This document shows positions 34,446-46,112 of a DNA stretch of 64,000 nt, piece by piece. A model generated the notes under the pieces. The model did no database searches. It was not told the DNA's origin and worked only from the letters and a program-made list of their open reading frames with translations. The position numbers and the translations under genes are program-made. The DNA comes from Diadema setosum. Its lineage: Eukaryota > Echinodermata > Echinoidea > Diadematoida > Diadematidae. The first letter of the stretch is position 1. Every line of letters starts with the position of its first letter. Location: contig CM067064.1 in assembly GCA_033980235.1 (NCBI GenBank), positions 29,079,781 through 29,143,780 of the forward strand, read 5' to 3'.

Positions 34446-35924
34446 CTATCTCTTCTCATGCATTCCAACGGCATATTCATAAGATGGCGGCGGGGCATCG
34501 TAGGAAGACGAAGGACCCGGATTGGTGAATCCGCCAACCGGTGGGGGCGGCGGGACACCGTACGGCGGCCGATCTCCGGAATAGTTCGTGTTGTAATCAT
34601 TTCTGTTGAAGAAGGAGAAGGCAGCAAAGGAGAACATATAAAAACCTTTACTGCTCAGCAGTTCGTTTCAGCATGAAAAGGTTTTCGTAAAAAAACAAAC
34701 AAACATTAGTGTACAATCATTGCTGAATGCTTTGAAGAAAATAATAAACGTCATATAAAATTGCCTATCTAAGTGTTTGCTTATGGCGTGTGATAAATAC
34801 GATGTGGCACAAAGATTTCATGTCCATACAAGTCATCGGAATGTGTTGGATATTTATCAGAGTTTCGTCATTAACAAGCAAAAATCTAATATACGATGCA
34901 CAATATCAATATTGTGTCATACCACCATGCAGGTTTGAAGAAGATGATCCCGTTGCACTCACAGCTATTAATCTCATTATTTTCGTTCGAAAAGCGAATA
35001 ATGAATCTCACTTCAGCAATATTTTCGCTTGTGAAGCTTTAAGTGTAATGTTGGAGGCAATATATTGCAACTCTAGACATCACATACATTAGTGTCCATA
35101 AGTCCACTGATCAACTCACCAAGATCGTAATTCATCTTCTAGTATATTTTACTAAACGATGATTTTTTTTTTACTGCTTTGTCCTTACCAACAAAACCAA
35201 AAGTAAAGCCTGTGTATACAGGACAATGTATTATAAGATGAAATGAAAAAAGGTAAAGGTGTGCTACTCACTCGTAGAGGCCGCCAGGCCGTGTAAAACC
35301 ACCGGATTGTGTGTATCCCCCATGGCCACTCGTCCCTCCACGATGCGCCCAACCACTGTCTGGTGGTTGTGACATCGGCTCGCCGCCTCCCCAGGCACTC
35401 TGGGGCTGTATCCCCGAATTGTGTTGTGGCTGAAGGGGTCCCCATCCATACACTGCATCCCCACTACCACCACCTCCTCCTCCTCCTCCTCCTCCTCTTC
35501 CGTAGGGGTTCGCATAGCTGCTCCTCCGTACCTCTCGCCTGGTGCTGTGGCGCAGATCGGTCGTGCTGTGGAAGGTGGAACTTGTCGTACTACCGCGACG
35601 TACACTCATCATACTCCGGTAGACGTTCTCGTTGCGACTTCTCTCCATAGTTGACACCAGCCCGCTCACAGTCGGCGGTTGGTGTGTGGTGGTGACGGTG
35701 ACCGTCGCCGAATGTTTCGTTTGCTGCTTCTTCCAAATGATCAGGAGACTGATGATCATGAAGATCACACCCGACAGGGCCAAGAGTGAGCCGAGCCAGA
35801 TGAGGGAGGTCATGATTGATAGGACGACGCCGCCGACGAACAGCCCGATTCCGACCGACACCGTAGCCCTTGTCTGCTGGCGCCGACGATACTCGGGCGT
35901 GCTCACGTTACTGCTGTACCACAT
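34446..35924 (-). CDS. Gene B: two-helix membrane protein, PPSY tail (2 exons)
   Basis: Exon 1 codes 35924-35272 (donor GA|GTGAGT). Exon 2 codes 34602-34446 after acceptor 'cttcttcaacag'. Total 810 bases, 269 residues, same phase-2 junction as gene A. Helices at about 22-43 and 44-64, then W-K-K-Q-Q. Compared with A it lacks a few residues near the N-terminus and has a longer glycine run (about ten Gly, from a cctcct repeat at 35471-35500). Exon 2 has P-P-P-S-Y-E-Y-A-V, keeping PPxY but with Tyr in place of Asp after the Glu. Frame and splice sites are intact, so both duplicates look functional. Role inferred as for gene A. Confidence 0.85.
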
Positions 35925-35984
35925 CGCGCTTTTTTCCTCCTCTCTCTCTCTCTCTCGTCACAGCGTGAAAGTTTTCTGATTTCA
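35925..35984 (-). promoter_or_regulatory. 5' UTR part of gene B coding exon
   Basis: Acceptor 'tctctacaacag' ends at 35985. It shares the ctgtgac plus (GA)n leader with gene A. Confidence 0.6.
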
Positions 35985-36585
35985 CTGTTGTAGAGAAATA
36001 ACGATATCACGAAACATGTAAAGCAAATCATTCATTTGGGAGAAAAAAAAACACTTTCTATTCAAACATCTCAAACACATAAACAGCAATGAAAGAATCG
36101 TGAGAAACCGACTGAGCAACTATGAATAGGAAAGACTTACTACGTGTTTTCTTGAATGAATGTTGTGTACAAATGAGTAGGAGGATGGTAAGGTGATCGC
36201 ATCGGCGCCTCATTTGATTGCACACAGACACAATGAAGTTTGTGACCGCCACGAACATCGCTCTTTGCTAAAACGTGTTCACCCTTAAAACTTCCGTAAT
36301 TTTCTCAATTTTCTGCTGTAATTATTATAGTCTCTTTAAGGTGAACTTCAAGGGATTAGCATCATGTGTTGCGACTGTTTTTTAATGTAAGTGGGCTGTG
36401 CCAGATGTGCATCCTGTTCTTTCCGAGTAGGAGAAATTTTTCTTTTTTTAAGTTTTTTTTTTTTCTCGTCGTTGAAATGTGACAATCTGACACATCGGAT
36501 CCCCACCCCACCGAACCCCCCGCCCTTTTGTCGTACTATGTCATACCATATAGGACGGATCATTATTATCTCGCTAGCCTGACCG

Positions 36586-36746
36586 GGGCACCATTTCGTG
36601 AAAGTTGTCAGCCCTGAAAAGTTGTCAGTCTTTGACAATCACCAAAGTAACAGTCAGTGACCAGAGCTTCTCAGTCAACCAAAAGTACTGATATTGAAAG
36701 AGACTGATAACTTGTCGGGGCTGATTACTTTCATAAAAGGGTGCCC
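36586..36746. mobile_element. MITE with GGGGCACC ends (copy B)
   Basis: Ortholog of 28962-29133 at the same position in the duplication, slightly shorter through an internal deletion near 36680. Its presence in both copies places its insertion before the A/B duplication. Confidence 0.8.
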
Positions 36747-37443
36747 AGGTTTCGAATCCGGAGCTTTCCTTGACTGGAATGGCAGACAGGTTACAAAGGG
36801 ATTGGCACGTGATTAAAATTTAGAACCCCGACACTGCAGTCATGAAGGTATACGCCTCTGGGAGTTTCGTGCAGCATTATGGCGTCAACTAGCAACCTAT
36901 TCATCCTAAAATTTATTGTAATTTGGTTGCTGCCTTAACAAGATGATATCGAATAACACCTAGTATTGAGAAATGTGTTTTCCTTTTCTACAAGAACCGA
37001 TGTATATAAAAAACATAAAGTACATGAAAGTACCTTTGATGCCAATACTTGTGATAGTAAAAAGCGTGTTTTGATTTGATGATCTCCTGCATACACACAA
37101 CCAGTGAGGACGAAATGTTTGGTTTATTTGCGTGGGAAACTACTTAGTTTTCTGGACAGACTACAATTAAATATGCCGAGAAGTTTCTCAATTGTTTCAC
37201 AATTTGTCGAAGGAGGGCATGATCTCAAGTTGACTTTATGATATCACTTTCAGGCACATTTGAAGATTATTATGTAGTGGCGTAATAATTACACTCGGGA
37301 CCCTGTCGTTCAGCAGGGTATTCATATAAAGTACTGTAGCTCGGATACTTTTTAAATTCCCTATCTAACACAATGTCTAATGGCTGTTCGTCGCGACACC
37401 CTTCATAAGAGAGATATATCAAATGTATTAAACAATGACTTAC

Positions 37444-37830
37444 CCTTTTCACAACAAGTTGATTAGTTTGTCTGTTAATTCCACGTCACAAACATGATGT
37501 GTGCATGACGTCTTAAATGAACTCCATAATTATTACCATGCAAGTACCTGCAAAGCATGCCTGCTGACTGCTAAGACATAGTATACGTGCAGTGTAGACG
37601 AATCATGTACAATAGAGCCTACCCCTGCCTTTCACGGGGGTATTCATTTTTCTCATCAGCATTGCCGTACCTGATCCGACGGTGTCTTCACAAAAGGCGT
37701 CCCAGGCGACCATTGCTTGTTATGTCAAACACCATCGATCTCTTGTGTACCGTGCATAGTACATGACACTGTAGTTCCGTGATCTCTTGCGGTTGCGTCT
37801 TGACATTGGGGGCGCTGCGCCTGCAGCCTG
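37444..37830 (-). other. Untranslated first exon and promoter region of gene B
   Basis: The donor (AAAAGG|GTAAGT) ends the exon at 37444. It keeps 'taattccacgtcacaa' and 'ggcgtcccaggcgacc', with an insertion near 37520-37570 relative to copy A. Confidence 0.45.
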
Positions 37831-38465
37831 TTGTGTTGGGCCAGCTTGTTTAGAGTACCGAACAAGTTCAAACATCTGTGCAAGTTATATACCTTTAAAA
37901 GTAATATACCTGCGTAGACCATTATAACATTGTTACCACTTGACGTATAACTGGTTTATGCTTTGAAAATAGAATGTATTTGGATCCAAGAGATGTTTAT
38001 TACATATTTGATGAAATATGGAAATGATATCAACAAAATGTATTATAACAATATGACATCATTAGTCATTTCGTGTATAATTATAACCGTACTCTACCCT
38101 ATGATATTTCAACAGTAGATGATTAGTTCGTGGTTATTTCCCCCCCCCCCCCAACTGCGCAAACGACTAGATAACAATTACGATTCAGTTTTAGATCCAT
38201 GGCAGTCGGAAATTTTCTGTAAGAATTGTTTTTTTTTTTTTTTTTAATCCATAAAGCTTGAATAAACTGGTAGCAAGGAAAGATGGTAACAGGACAAGGA
38301 GGCACATGGCGACAGGGATGGGAGACTCCGTTACTTTCTAATTCACAGAATTAGAACATTATAACCCTGTTAGGTCAGTAATATCGAAAATTCGGAATTA
38401 TCGTAGTATGTTCTGGGATTCTTATATATTCCCCTCTCTGCTTTATCAACAGAATAAAGCATTCA

Positions 38466-40975
38466 GAAAAGACGACAATCATGCTTTAGATACTTGGCTA
38501 AACTCAACGCATACTCATGATAATAAAGGTAATTGTCATAACGTACATAGGAAAAACGTTTAAAATGTATTAATATGCATAATAACTAGACACTTGATAG
38601 AATATTGTTGTTTTTTAAATGAAATTTTAGCTACAGAGCAGAGCAATACATTGCACGAAATGATACTAAAAAGCAGGATATACAGTGTATATAATTATAT
38701 TGAGTAGGTTGTCCACGTGTTGGCGAGATAATAAGATGAAAAACAAAACTGGAACAAAGCGCGCATCCTTGGTAACACGGTTGCAATATTGTTGTGGCAT
38801 TGTTATCTCAGTATCAACAATTGAGAAAGAGCGAATCGCTCGAAAGGGCCTGGGAGACATATTGCATGCGGAGAATTGATGTGCCGGCATTGATGACCAA
38901 CTCGATTCTTATGTCCATGGGACATTGCTACATTGAAGCGGTGACGGGCTGGAATCCTAGCTGGATATCATTTGTTTGATTGTCATTCACATAATTACTA
39001 GACGAGGTCGTCTCAACGTAGGGATTTTATACGTATCGCAATGGATTTATACTTTGGATTACAGTAGCCTGTGCCCATTGTTTTACTTTTTTTAAGAGAT
39101 CATTCATCTGTGCATCGAATATCATCTACGGACAATTCCAGGGGATTACATGGACTTTGCGATTTTTCCATTTGACTCTAACGCTTGCAAGTGATTACAT
39201 TATCATTGTACTGATATATAATCGTTTCTACTGATCACTGTCTGTACCCAAAATATCACTGTTACTAAGCCCCCTCAACATTAGTTTATTGGTTCTTTTG
39301 TGCGATCATTCTCAGCGTAATTTTGGTCGTAACAAACCTTCAACTTTTGCCTCTCCCCTCCTTTCCGTTTCATCTTTCTTTCTCCTCTCAACGATTTCTA
39401 AACCCTTACGTGATTTTCTCTGTATTTTTCCTTACAACTCTCTCTGTTCCCTATTCTCTAGTCTCTATTACTGCCACTTCAACTTCCAGCTCAACGGTGC
39501 CCCTCAGTTGTCACTATATTTGCCTCCTTATACTCCCCTCATGTTGCTTCCCTCTTCCACTACCAAGCAACGGTGCAAGGACTACGCAGGTCTACACATG
39601 GTGTCACTGCAAATCTCTTTTGTTTCTTTATTGTCCAAAAACTATCCCCACACCCATTCCTTCATATTTTGTCACACTAAAGAGACCCTATAATACATCA
39701 GCAAGCTCGGGTCATCATTAAAAAACAAAAACAAAAAGATAACAAACAAATCAAACATTTAAAGCCGGATATTGATGCTTGAGAAGAAAATGCAGTTCAG
39801 ATTACGATCACAATACCGTTGACATAGACAACAATGGAGAACTTCAGTAGCTTCTTTACGAACACATAGAAGTAAAGGAAAATATTTAATAAAGTACGTA
39901 ATTTACAGCTAGCAAGTCATCTTTGTCATATTATAAACGTCACACCAAAGAAGTAAATATTTCAAAAACAAATATTTCTCGTCATGAGCTGAACCCGATA
40001 TTCACTTATGCAGACAGGTATCAGTAATGCTTACAATTTCGACCACAGTCCGTTAGCTCACGCAATATCTTTATTATAGAACAGTGCCTTATAAACCAGC
40101 CAATGTAAACAGAAATAATAAGATTTGCAGCGAAATAAATTGAATAAACACATTTCATGTTGACAAGGTAAGTCGGGACTTGGTTAATTGATTTCCTTTA
40201 GCACACACTGTTAACGTATATTTATGAAAGTAGAGAAGTTAAAGCTCAGCAAATTAGGTCTGTTTCTGTAAACATTCACCTCTGTAATACGAGACTTTGT
40301 CTGTACTTGAGTAAAGTCTAAACAAGAATCTATGTCGGTGTTGGTTAACTCGTGTACATGAAGATAGTCACCGCACGTACGGTACACGTAATACCCAATG
40401 AGTGCAATGCTTTCATTGATATTTGTTTGATTTTAAAACTCTACAAGATCAGCAATGTGTATCAATCGCTCATACAAAATTAATGACTCTCGAGCTAAAG
40501 AGTCATGACAAAGAGTACATATCGAGCTATGGCTGTACAGTTCCACGCTGAGCTTAACTAATCGTCTGCTCACCGGGCTATTAAATTGATCCGAAATTGT
40601 CAGAGATTTGTCGTTCTATGATCCTTTACTTATCAAACGTCGTAATGGTAAAATGCATATGTCTTTTAAATCAGCGAAATGTTCACATAATTAAAAGCCT
40701 ATAACATAATCATGCTTTTATTTCGCTGTCCGGCATATGAACAACATTATGATAATTATGAGTCGAACAAGGAAATAAGGGGGACATATTACTGTAGTAT
40801 TATCCAATTCATTCCACAGTACTTCTGGTCTATTGCTAAATAATCGAAATCTGTATACATACATTTCTAAATTCTTGTTAACTACTAGTATGATGATAGT
40901 CATAAGCAGTTGAATCTGTTTGTTTATGCCTACGATACGTTTTCAGAAACAACTTACTTCAATACATTATTTTTG
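38466..40975. other. Intergenic to 3' flank of locus C
   Basis: A compositionally richer patch at about 38750-38960 is open on the plus strand but has no recognisable features. From about 39840 the sequence is a diverged copy of the gene E 3' flank (about 55450 onward). Shared landmarks are 'gcgaaataaa', 'cgcatttcat' or 'cacatttcat', 'tacacgtaataccca' against 'tacacccaacaaata', and 'ctacaagatcagcaatgtgt' against 'ctgcaagatatcaacagtgtg'. This is probably old 3' UTR. Confidence 0.45.
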
Positions 40976-41440
40976 GTACACGTCACGAGACCAACACCCA
41001 CGAGTCACACATCTCACGAGTTATACAGCCCACAAGTCATATCCCACGAGTCATATAGCTCACAAGTTATACATCCCACTAGTTGTACAACCCACGAGTT
41101 CTCGGACGCTAAGCAAACAAATTCGACATCAAGTAAAATAAGCCCACGAGTAAAAAAAGCCAATGAGTTCGACACTACGCAGAAAGCTCACGAGACCAAC
41201 AACCACTGACACCCATGAATGATACAGCCCACAAGTCACACAGCCTATAAGTCACATGTATAGCCCATGAGTTGTACAGCAGAGTCATAAGGTCCATAAG
41301 TTCGATACTAACCATCAAAGCTCACGAGATTGACACATTAAGCCCCGTGCTGTAATGTCAAACTCGTGTGATGTTTTTACCTGGTGTCAAACTCGCGGGC
41401 CTAGTTGTATGACTCATGGGTGTCGGTCTCGTGGGATTAC
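40976..41440. mobile_element. CACGAGT word-array TIR element
   Basis: The left end 'cacgagaccaacacccacga' is mirrored at the right end ('gactcatgggtgtcggtctcgtgg'). Between them are about 20 degenerate words of the CCCACGAGT(CATACA) type, in one orientation for most of the length and inverted in the last 100 bases. Both edges can be placed next to TA. It is inserted in the duplicated 3' flank of locus C; the gene E counterpart near 56400-57240 has no such array. No coding capacity. Confidence 0.65.
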
Positions 41441-41467
41441 TTTTGATTGCATAGCTTTAAGAACGCG

Positions 41468-41928
41468 TTAAAGGAGAATTCCAGACGATTTTTACAATAT
41501 CACATCATGTAGCACATAAACCGACAGGTCCATGTACAGATTTTTGAGCATTTTGAGCAGAAAAACCAATATTCTGAAAAATCTTAAGCAAATTACACTG
41601 AACAGTGTTGATGACATAGAGCCTCACATAATTATTTCAGAAATGTGTCAGGGTATCTCAATTACAATACTGCTTGATTGATAAGTTCACCTGTGTAGAA
41701 TGTATGCATGCATTCTTCTTTTGTTCTGTTTCCTTGAGCCCAAACTCATGCATTCTCATAGTTAGGCTGCCATGTCATCATCTTTGTTCATTGCAATTTG
41801 TTTTAAATTTTGAACAAATTTTATTCCTCATCCCAATCACTATAAATTCTGAAACTCTGTACTCAGTGCAAGTAATTTATCGTTGTTCAAATGTGAAAAT
41901 CTGAAAATCAACCCGATGTCTCCTTTAA
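41468..41928. mobile_element. Short TTAAAGGAGA-ended element
   Basis: The ends TTAAAGGAGA and TCTCCTTTAA are exact 10-bp inverted repeats around 461 bases of non-coding sequence. TTAA at each end suggests a TTAA target. Internal inverted similarity is weak, so this is less certain than the other elements. Confidence 0.5.
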
Positions 41929-41989
41929 CTCAAACATTGCGCTTGAAAAAACAAAAGAATATCATTTTGGAAATGGATTCGCTATAACA

Positions 41990-42369
41990 GCATACATTTT
42001 GATTGCAAAAGAGAACCAACGTGCTGGTCAGAATCGTGAATGCAGTGCAACAAGGTCAAGTGTGAAGGCAACATGTTCGTCATTTTATTTGGTCTAATAA
42101 TTCTAGTTGAGCAGTCTATGTCAGAAATTGCTAAAGCGACGAACAGAGTTTGCAAGAACACTATAGGAGGCTTAACACATTACGGTACAACGCCAGACCA
42201 GCTCTGAGAACCAAAAAAAAAAAAATAATAATAATAAAATAAATAAATAAAGAACAAACTCAATTAGAATCACACGAAAAGCTGAAATGTACACATTTCA
42301 CTCAAGTAACATAAAGGTAACCATCTGTTGCTTTGACCGGTTTTTAAACAAAATTGGTGGTGAATACTA
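41990..42369 (-). other. 3' flank of pseudo-exon C2
   Basis: Diverged copy of the gene E 3' UTR at 57270-57771. Shared are 'aatcgtgaatgcagtgcaac', 'agcagtctatg', 'agaaattgct' and 'ggaggc..aa'. It lacks the MITE found at 57473-57653 in the E copy. Confidence 0.6.
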
Positions 42370-42573
42370 ATAGTCCGACCCACCGAGGCAAGTGGGTCAA
42401 GTGAAGATGGAGTAGGAGCAATAGTTTTTGATCAAGTGATGGTAGGCAAAGTATGGTTCGGTCGTCACATGAATCCACGAATCTTGGACCGAGATGGGGA
42501 CATTGAGCATTCGTTGGGAGCTAGTCACCGGCGTGGAAGTATTCAATGGGTGATCGCTGGTCAATTACTCTTC
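42370..42573 (-). pseudogene. Pseudo-exon C2: decayed copy of gene E exon 2
   Basis: On the minus strand an acceptor-like 'cttttcag' is followed by sequence matching gene E exon 2 (R-V-I-D-Q-R against R-V-M-D-Q-R). One extra base in the ninth or tenth codon ('cccattgaatac' against 'ccgatggatac') shifts the frame into a stop a few codons later. The region coding the PPSY motif in E is changed and shortened. The first 20 or so exon bases present in E are deleted. A broken relic of a family C-terminal exon; its presumed partner exon is at 44720-44959. Confidence 0.75.
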
Positions 42574-43584
42574 CTGAAAAGGAAACAAAACAAGAGTGTT
42601 GAAAACCCGAAAACCATCTGTCATCACTGTGCACATAGTTCATTACGGTCGATCGTAAGCCACTTGTAAGATTATACATATTCAGGATTATACCAGATAT
42701 TTTGAAAACGGTTTAATTCATTCAAAAAAAAATGTATATTGGGCCCTGGGCCATGTTGGACTGTTTTGAAAAGACATTATTTTTTCTTTAGTTTAAAAAC
42801 ATGAAATATTTTAGTAAAGTTGAGCCTGGCTCTTGCGGTTTTAGGAGCCGACATTGGCCATTCCTTATGAATTTTCAGATATAGATCCCCCCCCCCCATA
42901 AAAAAAACCCAAACCCATAGCAACAACAACAAAAGTGCTCAGAAATAAAGGAAGAAAAAAAAGAGAGAGATGTGCAAACACAAGTCAATTCACAATGGTC
43001 ATGCAAATTCCATGATCATGCCATGCTGTCAGCTGTAGTGCGCGTTGCACGAAACTTTTCATTGCAATCACCTAACCGGGGAGTAATGTATTGGCGCTAT
43101 TTTCTAGAATAGCATTACTAGTCATAGCGTCATAACCATGTAACATTTCTTTCCAAAGTAGGTGAGCATTAACTCGGGTAAATGCATACATATAACAAAT
43201 ATAAATTTCCAAGTGTTCAAATCCTTCAACTTACCTTGGCATACATTTCATGTCATTTGGAGCATTTCAGAATTTGCGCATATGCGCTTGCGAACTTTAA
43301 AAAAAAAAGATAGTGAATGATATGTTTTTGGTAGGAATGGCTTTGTACTGTATTGGAGAATATGTTGACTAAATTTCATGCCTATCCGACTTGATAATGA
43401 TGTCATACGGGCCTGTCAAATGAAGATTTTGTTCGTGCGTCACTGACGATATTAAGCGCAAATTTATCCCCCCCCCCAAAAAAAAAAAAAAAAATAAAAA
43501 ATATATATATATATAAATTAAAAAAAAAATGCTCATCTTAGATGCGTTATACCTCGTCGGATGCCCGCTGACCTCCTTTTTATC

Positions 43585-43618
<34 letters not shown>

Positions 43619-44719
43619 TATATATACATATGTTACTTCTGAGTGTTGTTCTCAACTTCCAATGAATCTCCTGATAGTGAAGGTGTGTTTAAAAATGTTA
43701 ACCAATGTGTCTCTATTGTGCTGTCATAAGCACAACTCATAGTAACAGTAGTCAAAGTGTGATAAATGGTAAAATGTAATGTACGCACTGTTATACTTAT
43801 ATATGAGAAACACCTGCTTTTAGTATTACGTATATGATTACAGTTTTAATTTACTAATCTGAAGTTGCCGCTTCATTTACATCATCGTAGGCCTATTTGA
43901 TTGACTGTGACACAAAAGTCATGGGATTGAAGTTAGATTTCAGTTCCGAATACTGAATTTTGTCTTCTCATTTTCCACAATGAGTGTTATCGAATGGTAA
44001 CAGGGAGGGGGGGGGGGGTAGAGAAGCAACTTGGAGGAGATGAGATACATGTCATATTCCAGGTGATGATGCTCTCGAGACAAACAGTTATTTTCTATTC
44101 TCTGTGAATTGAGGATGGTAAAGAATATTCAAAGCATGATGTTAATTAACATTTTGTATCGGTAGTTGTTGTTGTTGTTGAAGAAGAGAAAGAGAAAAAT
44201 GTGGCTCCGATACACCAAATAATTGGCCCCATGTATCGGTAGCTGAGGGTCTTTTTTCCACAATGCATCGAACGCAAAAGAAATTAGATGAGTTAATTTT
44301 TTTTTTCACTGCTACGAATCCAGGAATAGGAAACAACGCATACCTACCCAATTAGAAATGAGAAATTATACAAACTTACCCTAAAATGTCATCGTCAGTT
44401 ACCTCAGTGTATTAAATGATTGTTCATTTTTGTCTAATCTGGATTTTAACAAATGGAGACTAACCTGGATTTTCTCAACCAAGTTACATTAAAAAATGAG
44501 CAAACTTCACTAACATCACTTGTCTGCTGCCCTCGTTGTTATTAGTCCTATCCATGCGCACACGACATGTGTAGATCAGTATTGTAAATGTATCATTTTA
44601 TAAGTCAAGGATTGTTTTGTTTTTCTGTCTAAATTACGGCCAAATGCGTAAAAATTTTACTTCATGCTTCATCTTGGTTAAGTCTATCGCCCCCGATCCA
44701 GCGTGTCACCTCTTTCGTC
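42574..44719. other. Presumed intron of locus C
   Basis: About 2.1 kb, similar in size to the gene E intron (2.2 kb). Holds C and A runs near 42889-42906 and 43470-43494, (TA)n at about 43588-43616, a G run near 44009 and gtt/ttg units near 44164-44180. No gene was seen inside. Confidence 0.4.
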
Positions 44720-45006
44720 TCAGCGCCTTAATGCCGTTGTAGTTGACACCTGGGTCGTAGTCATGACGGTGACTTCTGGTGCGACTTCTGACGGCTCACT
44801 GGTTGCGCAAGCGATCCGGATACCGATTACTTCGCAGATCACACCCGACAGTGTCATCAGTATGCCGACCACCACTGAGCCCACGGCTAACATTATGATA
44901 CCAACCAAGAGAAGCCCGACTCCAACCAACACCATGAACACTGCGACCTTCGCCGACATCACCTTTTCCTTCTCTCTCTCTCTGTCTTAAGTCACAGGGT
45001 GTATCT
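44720..45006 (-). pseudogene. Exon C1: truncated A/B-like two-helix exon
   Basis: Acceptor 'tttccaacag' ends at 45007; a 5' UTR with ctgtgac and (GA)n follows; ATG at 44959. The frame encodes two adjoining helices (about residues 5-27 and 28-50) with T-L-S-G-V-I matching A-L-S-G-V-I of genes A and B, then E-V-T-V-M-T-T-T-Q-V-S-T-T against T-V-T-V-T-T-T-H-Q. It lacks the 20-residue polar N-terminus of A and B and meets a stop after about 79 residues. The whole Gly/Gln-rich domain is missing. Either it ends early as a short two-helix protein or splices at CAG|GTGTCA; with the broken C2 exon downstream I favour a pseudogene. Confidence 0.6.
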
Positions 45007-46112
45007 CTGTTGGAAAAAAGGACGGTATCACGAAACGTAAGACTCGTTCAAACAAATGAGGACCAGGAGACCAGTGGATGCGATGTGAGAAACCCACTGA
45101 GAAACTACGACTCTTGTAGTGGGTCAGGGTTGCTAACTTTTGAACTAAAAACATTTTTTCTTGTAATTGCAAGTTGATGACAAACCAATGAAAGGGTGGT
45201 AACGTGATGGCATCATCGTCTTTTCTGATTGCATAGTGTGTGACTGCAAAGAACGTTAATAATTTTGGCTTAAATTGTGCTAAGCCCTCATAAATCCTCA
45301 TAAACTTCCTTACTTTAAACTTATAAAGCCCAAGCTATATGACCCTTCCCAGGCCCAAGGGGGAGGGGGGGGGACACAATGTGCCCCTCCCCTATATAAC
45401 TTTGTTATTGTTTGATGTTTCATCGTAATATAGCAAAATAAAGAAATACATTATGAGACCTGTATATGTATTGATTGGGATAGGTACATGCATAGTTATC
45501 ATATTTCATATTCCCATAATATTGGAATGTGATAAACAAATAATATTAGAGGTATAACTTGGGGGAAGGAATCAAAATGACACAAAATAGAACAGCAATC
45601 TTTGGAAAATACTGTTATTTTCAAATATCCCTATTATATCTATTGTTCTATGCCGTTGTTACAGAAAAACAAAGGAAATAATAGAAGAAATATTTCAGGG
45701 CCATAATTACTTCACATTTTGCTTCTTAAGCAAATTACAGCTAAGAAACGCCCATTTTATACATTATTATATTGTTAACTCCAATTGGAACAGAAAAATA
45801 CGCAAAATCTGACTGACATGGTTGACAGTTTATCGTTGCCATGGCAACCAGCAATATCAAATACAGCTAAATCATAATTACATCAAAATGTTCAGAATAA
45901 GATTTTGGGAAAAGTCGCCAAAGTCGGTTAAAATTGGATTAAGGGGGAAGGAGTGGCGAATGAAAATCTGGTAGGGGGCTTTATAGGGTTAAGCATGGAC
46001 CTACGCTATGTAGACCCATGCTTAAAGTCTGATTTTCACAAAACTGTTAGCACTCCTGTTCGTAATATTCCACTCTATTCTTCACTGCACCGTCACTCTG
46101 CTCTGCACGGTG
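45007..46112. other. Locus C first intron, proximal part
   Basis: Similarity to the A/B first intron near 45010-45300 ('cacgaaacgtaa', 'gtgagaaacccactgag', 'gtaacgtgatggcatc'). The rest is unrecognised apart from an imperfect palindrome at 45989-46025 sharing CATGGACCTAC with the palindrome at 21092. Confidence 0.4.

Larger units (their letters stand above)
32262..38465. repeat. Segmental duplication, copy B (about 6.2 kb)
   Basis: Direct repeat of 24240-31660, from 'ctcactctcacatggactag' to 'ctgctttatcaacag'. It includes gene B, its untranslated exon and the orthologous GGGGCACC MITE. (TA)n at 32594-32646 is longer than at the matching place in copy A. Confidence 0.9.

Noticed and set aside
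39289..39721. Two overlapping 130-codon plus-strand frames
   Set aside because: Pyrimidine-rich low-complexity sequence; no start context, splice partners or recognisable domain.
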